The notes under the pieces were generated by a model, which worked only from the letters and a program-made list of their open reading frames with translations, did no database searches and was not told where the DNA came from. A stretch of 64,000 bases of DNA from Cantharellus purpuraceus. Taxonomy: Eukaryota > Basidiomycota > Agaricomycetes > Cantharellales > Hydnaceae. Both the position numbers and the translations under genes were made by a program. Of the stretch, positions 56,858 to 64,000 are shown one piece after another (the first letter of the stretch is position 1; each line of letters begins with the position of its first letter). The stretch spans positions 1,054,001 to 1,118,000 of the forward strand of contig JALBUN010000006.1 of assembly GCA_025174535.1 (NCBI GenBank). The letters run 5' to 3'.

Positions 56858-58978
56858 ATGGGGGACGTACTCACAGCGATCCGTGAGAAATCCCAGGCTC
56901 ATCAGGAGGAATCCAAGGCCAAACGGTTCAGAGATCGTGGAGGGTGCAGTTCATCATTTATTCTATGTCTATCCCCCAAGACACTTATTCTATAATTGAA
57001 TAGATTGTGGCAGCCTCTCAGCCCCTCAAAGAACAAACTGATGGCGTTTCTCGATTCTGCCGAATTTCAGAATATCACCGAGGAACCTTCCCCTGCAGAG
57101 CATAAAGCAGGACCGTCCCAAGTGCTAGAGGCCACACGCACGCGTTCCAAGCAGACAGGCAAGGCGACTTCTTCCGACATTGATGCGAAACCAGAGGAAA
57201 ATGTCAGGGACGTAGCATCTGCACGTCCGAAAACGAAAGAAAAAAGCAAAGCATCTTTGATGGCTAAATTAACTGAGAGAGATAGATTCATTCACTCTGG
57301 ACCCAAAAGTATGCAATCAATTTTTGCTGTATTTATTCGGATGTCTTCTCACAGGGGTGTCAACAGTCAGGGAGCCTCCTTCATCTAAACCTGGCGACTT
57401 GCCCTCCACTATTCCGTCCGTGGAGAGCCCCATCGTTAGTCCTAAAAAGGGTATGCTATAACGGCGTTGTCTGGCTTTAACAATCCATAACATATTCACA
57501 GTGTCTGGTGTGAAATTGAGGCAGAAGCGAAATCTGGCAGTAGTTGACAATGAAGAGGACAGACCAACGAATGTTGCTGGAATGTCAGGCCTCAAATTGG
57601 TGCAGTCACAGTCAGCGACCAGTCATACCGATGAGCATGGTTTGTATTTGATTCGTTGTCATTCTGTGGTGATTCCTATCTAAGACTTGTCCTGGATACA
57701 GTCACACAGCCACGACGGTTGAAGAGAGCGACAAATACGCGAAGTCTTGAAGAAATAGCAGACGAAGACGTGTTATCCGATTACCGACCGTCCCCCGCTA
57801 AAAAGCGTCGAACCCGTGCTGCCCTGAATGCTTCCAAAGAACCTGCGAATGTTAGAAATAATAAACTTTCCAGAACGGAGGACAAGGTTTCTACGGAAAA
57901 TGAAGTAACCCCCATTCCGAGGAGCGTGGGCGATACCTCAACTATTACAGGTAGTTGTGTCATGATATATCTCTTCATGTCTGCAGGTTCACAGGGTCCA
58001 TTTCAGAATCGTCCACAACGGATTTGCCAATTGTTGATTCCTCGTGCCGTCGCAGGGGTTCGCTTGAACCTCCAGATGCTAATGGAATTAAATCTGTCAA
58101 GCGTAGACGGACGAGAAATGTGCAGAAAACTAAGGAAACGTTGAAGCCAATGAAACAGCCATCTACAGACCCCTCAGAGCTCGACATGATTTTGGATCAT
58201 GAGGTGCCAAAGCCCCGAAAGCGGAGGACCCCTGCGTCCAAATCTTCGACGAAACCTAGCAGTCGCACTAAATCCCGAAGGAACTGCCACGAAAAGCCTC
58301 TCATGGATTCAAACGATGATACTGTCCAGTCAGGATTGGGTAAGAAGTCAGGGGTTCGTAATGGCCTTCAGCTCTCAACAATTCAGGAAAAGGAAGAGAT
58401 TGAACATGGAAGCAGGGTGATATCCAAGGGGACAATGAGGAGCACAACTTTGGTGCCACGGGTTTCCGGCTCAGAACACATGAAGCCAACCTTGGGAATG
58501 ACGAAGAGGAAGCGGAAGAAAGTGAGGGTCGAACAGGATGACCCTGACATTACTGTCCGACTCAATCAGGAAGTGGGTCAGGCCTTAGGGACCTCGAAGA
58601 AGAATACGACGAGAGATGCTGCGAGCCCGCCTCCGACGTTGCCTGACCTGCATCCACCACCCCTCGAAAAAGATGATCTACTAGGGTCAAGAAAGCGAAA
58701 GCTAAAGAACAAGTATAGAGGGTCTGTTAATACTCCCCGTGAAGATATGGGTGCAGTGCCTCCGGTCAGTATGTCTGAGAAAAGGAAAGTCAGCTCAAAG
58801 GATAACGAGGTGGGTTTCTCCTACTGGTCATTATGAGAACCTCATCATTGACCAGGTCGAGCCGAACGAGGGACGTAAGATGATGCAAGAGCTAAATCAG
58901 CCCTCTTCCTCCCGTGAACGGCATTTCGAGCCAGATGCAATGGACAGCGATTTTGATGAAATAGATTTTTTGACATGA
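56858..58978 (+). CDS. Basic nuclear protein of unknown function
   Basis: Multi-exon. Exon 1 (56858-56943) encodes MGDVLTAIREKSQAHQEESK and joins in phase to exon 2 at 57004 (LWQPLSPSKNKLMAFLDSAEFQN). Later exons are rich in Lys, Arg, Ser and Pro, with several nuclear-localisation-like clusters (SPAKKRRTRA, KSVKRRRTRN, KPRKRRTPASKSSTKP, KRKRKKVR). The last exon starts VEPNEGRKMM and ends with an acidic peptide, DSDFDEIDFLT. No enzymatic domain is visible. The two ordered-looking ends (PLSPSKNKLMAFLD at the front, DFDEIDFLT at the back) around a disordered basic middle are typical of chromatin or DNA-repair adaptors, but I do not recognise the family. Middle exon limits (57310-58000) are approximate. 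Confidence 0.75.
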
Positions 58979-59181
58979 TATCACCTCCACTGTAGACAGT
59001 ACAATTAGCACAAATAGCCAGGCTCCATATGATGGACTGCCACGTTATGGGCGTCTACGTTAGATTACACGTAGCCGCACGTAGACGCGAGCACCAATAC
59101 TCCTCCGGCCTATGTGCTTTTAATCCACGCTCTCCTAAAACTTGTGTTTCTAGCATCCTGGAATAACTTTTCTTGACCTCC

Positions 59182-62100
59182 ATGCTTCATATTCTTTTTC
59201 TTCTTGCAATGTTTGCCGCAACAGACTGCGTCCTTGCGTCGGTATTGGCAGTGGATTATGGCACAGACTGGATTAAGGCATCTTTGATGAAGCCTGGAGT
59301 CCCATTTGACGTGTTGTTGAACAGAGATTCAAAGCGCAAGATACAGTCCTCCGTTGGGTGGAAAGGCACCGATCGTCTGTTCGGTTCAGACGCGTTCAAT
59401 ATTGTATGTCGGGTTGAGCAATGGTACGTATTGTACGCTGAACATACTCGCCTGTAGGCCACTCGCTTTCCCAAGGACTCGTTCTCCTCCCTAAAGTACT
59501 TGCAGGGTGAAACCTTCGACACTGACGCGGTCTCGTTCTATTCATCTATCTCGACTACGGAAATATTTGAAACTACTCGAAAAACGGTTGGTCTACGCAA
59601 GGCAGATGGATATGAATGGAGTGTTGAGGAGCTCGTTGCGATGCAATTCGCATATGTGAAAGAACTTGCGGAGAGCGTAGCAGGTGATAAAGTTTCAGAC
59701 GTGGTGGTGACCGTGCGTGTCTTGCAATTATAAGATTTTTAATTTAGTGCTCAAATAATACAGGTGCCCCCTTTCTTCTCGCAATTCGAGCGACAAGCTG
59801 TGCTGGACGCTGTGGAGGTATCTGGTCTCCGACCAATTTCATTGATTAATGATGGAATGGCGGGTACGTGTTTACGATGTCACATACTTGTTTCCACTCC
59901 TCTGAGCTTATACTTTATTCAGTTGCCATAAATTACGCCTTGACGCGCACGTTCCAGATTCCAGAAACTCACGTCATCTACGATGCTGGTGCAGGTTCCA
60001 TTCGCGCCACCGTCGTTACTTTTAGTTCTGGGCCTTCGTCAGACTCTAGTAAATCAAGTTCCAAGTCAAATAGCAACACGACTAGTATCGAAGCCAAGGC
60101 AATTGGATATGCCCGTGGAACTGGTGGAAACGAGTTCGATAGACGACTTCGGGAGATCTTGGTTGAAGATTTCAATTCTAAGTACAACAAGGATATCCGC
60201 ACGGATTCACGTGGAATGGCCAAACTTTGGAAAGAGGCGGGTCGGGTTAAGGCCGTTTTGAGCGCCAACGCGGACGCTGCCACAACTGTATGGTTTCTCA
60301 CGTGATTTTCGTATCTTATGTGTATTGATGTGGATGCCTTATGTCTAGGTGGAAAGTGTTGCATTTGACATTGATTATAGGTCCAAAGTCACCAGGGCAA
60401 CCTTTGAGGAGGCGCTTGCGGACCTCAAGCCTACCTTCACCCAGCCGATCACCGACGCCTTGAACAACGCGGGTCTCACTCTTGTAAGCTTAGAAACTTT
60501 CCCTTCAATCCGTCTCGCCTAACCACATCGTTGCAGGAGAACATCACTTCGGTAATCCTTACGGGTGGAAGTTCACGAACTCCAATCATCCAACAGGCTG
60601 TCCGAGCTCTTGTTGGCGAGTGAGCTCACTTCACTTGGTAGAAATGGTCTGGATTTGACCGTGTATTATCCTAGGGCGAAGATAGCTCAAAATGTTAATG
60701 CGGATGAAGCGGCAGTTCTTGGTTAGCATGATAAAATAGATTATTTGATGAAAAGTCTCATGCACCGTGTAGGAGCCGCCTTTTACGGAGCCTCTATCAG
60801 CAGCCAATTTAAGACCAAGAACATAAAAGTACAAGATGTCATGCCATACGATGTACAGGTGTCGTATACTGCAGAATCAAAAGTCTCAGGTATATTTCGT
60901 CTATACTTCCGCAGACATTTGTCTTTGTCGCTGATCATATTGTAATGTCAGCTGTTGGTCCGCGCACTATCAGTACCCTTTTATTTCCTGTCGGCTCTAA
61001 GTATGGCCCCAAGAAAACTCTCACCCTGAAGCGAAAGGATGACTTTGTACTGACTTTATCATACAAGTCACCCGAGGAAGGGTGATTTCCAAATACTTCG
61101 TGTTAGAACTCTACCCTGAAACTCTTGAAACGTAGGGTATTCCCGTCGGAAATTTCGCAAGCTCAGATTCTTGGAGTCAGCGAAGCTCTTGGAAATCTCA
61201 CAGAGCGGGGAGCTGTTGATCCCGTTGTTAAGGTGACTGTGGCCCTTTCGGAGTCTGGGTTTGCAGTTGTTCAAGATGCTGTGGCATATGGTGAGATCAA
61301 GGACGAATCAATCGCAGGTAGGTTGAATCGATTTGCTACTGTGTTTGGCGTCGAAACCTTTGGTAGGCAAGCTCAAGGGTCTGTTTGGTGGCGCAGCGTC
61401 CTCCGACTCTTCGACAGAGTCGTCGAATGCTGAGGCTTCAGGTGTCACAGTACCATCACCTTCTCCCTCCACAGAGAAAAAGAAGCAACAAGGAAAGGAC
61501 AAAGACCAGAGCACCATCAATTTAAAAGTTGATGTTGCGCCGCTCTCAATTCATCCTTTGACGTATGCAGAGAAACGGACAGCTCGTGAAAAGTAACTGA
61601 ACGCTTAGCCAATATCGATATATTTTGCTGACTATCGTCTTCCAGGCTCATCTCCATTGACCAGGCTGAGATGGCAAAGCGACGGCGAGAGGAGTCTCGA
61701 AACCTCCTCGAAACCTACCTTTACCGTCTACGTGATCTACTTGACGGCGACTCTACAACACCCTTCATAGTCTACTCAAGGGAGGAAGAAAGGAATAGGC
61801 TATCCGAGTTACTTCAAGAGACCTTCCACTGGCTCTCAGAATCAGGAGATTCAGCAGATACCATAGAACTATGGGGCAAGCGGGAAGCGCTAGAGTAAGT
61901 GTCGTGATGATAAATTACACTAACCCTCACCTTCCGTTACTCTACAGACGTATCGAGAAACCCATACAGACCCGATACCAAGAGGCCGAAACTCTGATTC
62001 CAGCGATCGCGGATTTGGAACAAGCATTTATTGCGGCCAACTCTTTCCTCAAGTCAGCGAACGACAATTACACCCTCGAAGTGGTGATTGATGCGCCTCA

Positions 62101-62446
62101 CAAGTATACCATAGAAGAGATAGAGGACGTGGAGTCGCGGCTCAATTCAAGTATTGCTTGGCTAAAGGAAAATTCTGAGAAGCAGAAGCAGCTTGCCCAA
62201 CATGATGACCCGGTCTTACTGACAGCCGAGGTGAAAGCCAGAGGCGTGACATTGCAGACTCATGTGATGAGACTCCTGAGACGGAAAGTACCCAGACCTA
62301 AACAGACGACGACCTCGGAATTCGTTACTGCGACAACTTCAGTGACGACGAAAGCTTCAACGAAGACACCGACGACAACGTCAGAGGGCGTGGAGCCGAC
62401 AAAGCAGGAGGGCGAGGAGTCTACACCAGAACATGATGAATTATAG
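59182..62446 (+). CDS. ER luminal Hsp70-like chaperone (Lhs1/HYOU1/Grp170)
   Basis: Folding chaperone and nucleotide-exchange factor for BiP in the ER lumen. Thirteen exons (59182-59403, 59458-59712, 59764-59863, 59923-60287, 60349-60483, 60537-60619, 60675-60721, 60773-60889, 60952-61081, 61136-61317, 61367-61592, 61646-61894, 61948-62446) sum to 2,610 nt, 869 aa, as expected. Signal peptide MLHILFLLAMFAATDCVLA precedes SVLAVDYGTDWIKA, the Hsp70 phosphate-1 motif. Also seen: VVVTVPPFFSQFERQAV, INDGMAVAINYAL, VILTGGSSRTPIIQQAVR and DEAAVLGAAFYGA. A Ser-rich insert (about residues 245-265) sits within the nucleotide domain, and an acidic/Ser loop follows the substrate domain (61390-61500). The extended Grp170-type helical C-domain ends in Thr/Glu-rich sequence and HDEL, the fungal ER-retrieval signal. 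Confidence 0.97.
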
Positions 62447-64000
62447 ATTACCATATCGAGCTGTATGTGTCTATTAATATAAAATTGTGTTCGTACTTTT
62501 TGTGGGCGAAGTTTCAAAAATTCCTCAATTTAGATGACTGCCACTGATTTGAGTGACAAGCTCGCAACAAATGTCTCGACAGAACTGTTGAACCAATGCC
62601 ACATACGTATTGTATCTTTACTTGAATTTGACTTATAAGCGTGAATACTGACACAACATTGCTCTAAACGACAAAGCTGGGTCCAACACGCAAGAAAGGA
62701 TGCAACCCTCTGGTTTTCTATTGTCCCTGGGTGGCAGTCCAGTTATTGGACATACTCCTTGGGTTCATCCTCCTTCCTTTCAGCGTTTAGCAAGCTGGTC
62801 TTGGCTCTTGGACAATACATATGGCACGATGATACTGTCTTCAAAGGAAGGTAAGCCAACAGCGCGCCAGGGAATTACATTAATACGTACGTGACAAAGT
62901 ATAAGATGCCATGACCTAAGGTCAAAAGTCTGGAAAGACTACAGCGCAATTCGGGTAAAGGACGACCGATGGTGTTAGGAAGGAAACTTGGAGCCCCTTG
63001 AGTTCTAGCTAGGTGAGTGATCAGACTTGCATGATGTTGACGCCATGCATTGCACTGCACTGTAGTCATATTTCTGTCGGAAGGTATGGCACTTACTGCG
63101 CACAAAGGTGCAGAGCGCAGAGTCGATTTGAACTAAACATATATGCCTTCGAGGAGAAACACAAAACACGTGGCCACCCGCAGTAGACTTGGGGAACACA
63201 ACCACCTGCCAGTGGAAGGGTCCACAAGATTACTCCATGAGAACCCCCATAAATCACTCAAAACTCATTCCCATGGGATTTTTGTTAAGTGTGCTGATGA
63301 TATCCTCTATCTTCCAAATCGATGAAACCGGTGGCTCAGATGGCGGTGTAGTGGGTATCGACTTGAAGACTAAACGCATATCTCCCTGGCACGTTTTTCT
63401 GCCGAGGCGTTCTCGCGTATCTTGGAGATACCGCTCCCCATCACCGTGTATATGAGAGGACGCCACGCTTCAGGCGAGACTGTGTGTTTGAACTTATCTC
63501 ACCAATTCAAGGTTTTGTGTACTCACTTTCATTGGCTTCCACGATGACTTCGCCCGATGATCCCGTCGTTGTACCTCAGGACCCATGAGGTACAATGACA
63601 TCTCTGTGATGCATTTACACCGAGTCACCTGACGTCGAATTCGAGTGGCGTGCCGTACCAACACGATTTCAACTTGGACATCGTTTTTGGCGTTCGTCAT
63701 CCCTGTTGCATGAATACCAATCATCAAAAGGTGCATTTTCAGCTCCCCTGCACATGTCTTCCTCCTGAGTGGCAATACGCAGAGATCGGTGTTACTAACG
63801 ACCGATACGAAAGGGATCTTGGCAAACAGTCGTCGCCAGAGCGCGTCTCGGGGTACTTACTGCTAGGGGATATCCAGTCACAATTTGAATTCATTGAAAT
63901 ATCACAGCGAAAACGCGCGCGAATTACGTGGAGAAACTTGGACCCCTTAGTATCTCCCTTTGCTTCCACGCCTCGTATTTCCAGTCAGGCGTTACCCCGC
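62447..64000. other. Right-edge region, no gene resolved
   Basis: On the minus strand, 63775-63560 reads PLRRKTCAGELKMHLLMIGI then VQVEIVLVRHATRIRRQ, and 63470-63390 reads RPLIYTVMGSGISKIRENAS. Both look like exon fragments, the first faintly like a fungal arrestin fold, but I could not join them. 62700-62890 has a short plus-strand frame without support. Confidence 0.3.

Noticed and set aside
61070..61150. Frameshift in Lhs1
   Set aside because: Three frames looked possible, but splicing after GAAGG joins in phase to GVFPSEISQAQ and the total is divisible by three.

Overview
The window looks like nuclear DNA from a mushroom-forming basidiomycete (Agaricomycetes-like). The genes are compact and intron-rich, with introns mostly 45-60 bp long. 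The gene set includes a short unspecific-peroxygenase-type haem-thiolate peroxidase, a DUF6533 membrane protein and an Ish1/Msc1 repeat protein, a combination typical of this group. No rRNA, tRNA or CRISPR was found. Gene models were built by hand from splice sites and reading-frame phase. Where an exon sum is quoted it is an exact multiple of three.

Left block (1-22.3 kb), housekeeping: the 3' end of a probable Mcm10 gene; peroxisomal-type Lon protease (ends in SRL) facing a short, presequence-less malate dehydrogenase (ends in PKL); a DUF2306 membrane protein; a 1,176-aa coiled-coil protein; a two-LIM-domain protein; a previously easy-to-miss 119-aa three-exon gene; and APC1, the scaffold of the anaphase-promoting complex. 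The last two are divergently transcribed from a 58-bp gap.

Central accessory block (23.4-33.9 kb): a very large inverted duplication. Two 3,210-bp arms (23454-26663 and 30630-33839) are mirror images. Each carries a secreted type-B carboxylesterase/lipase gene, and they flank a 3,966-bp core of LTR sequences nested three deep with readable target-site duplications.

Second housekeeping block (34.5-49.3 kb): an SR-type splicing factor, a RING-CH membrane E3 ligase, eIF2-gamma, a mitochondrial PPR-like protein, a PDAP1/PP28 phosphoprotein, an intracellular short peroxygenase, a DUF6533 protein and an Ish1-repeat protein.

Second transposon block (50.3-56.2 kb): a decayed Ty1/copia gag with a half-tRNA-type primer site, then two large LTR units of the family seen in the palindrome core. 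One carries two further insertions. The other is a clean solo LTR with a 5-bp target duplication.

Right block (56.8-64 kb): a basic nuclear protein of unknown function, the ER Hsp70-like chaperone Lhs1/HYOU1 (ends in HDEL), and an unresolved edge region.

Together the conserved genes cover DNA replication and mitosis (Mcm10, APC1), translation and splicing (eIF2-gamma, SR protein), organelle proteostasis (peroxisomal Lon, ER Lhs1, RING-CH E3) and metabolism (MDH). The two transposon blocks share LTR families, and the palindrome is the most unusual structure. The genes also show many micro-exons (8-16 nt) and several GC-AG introns.
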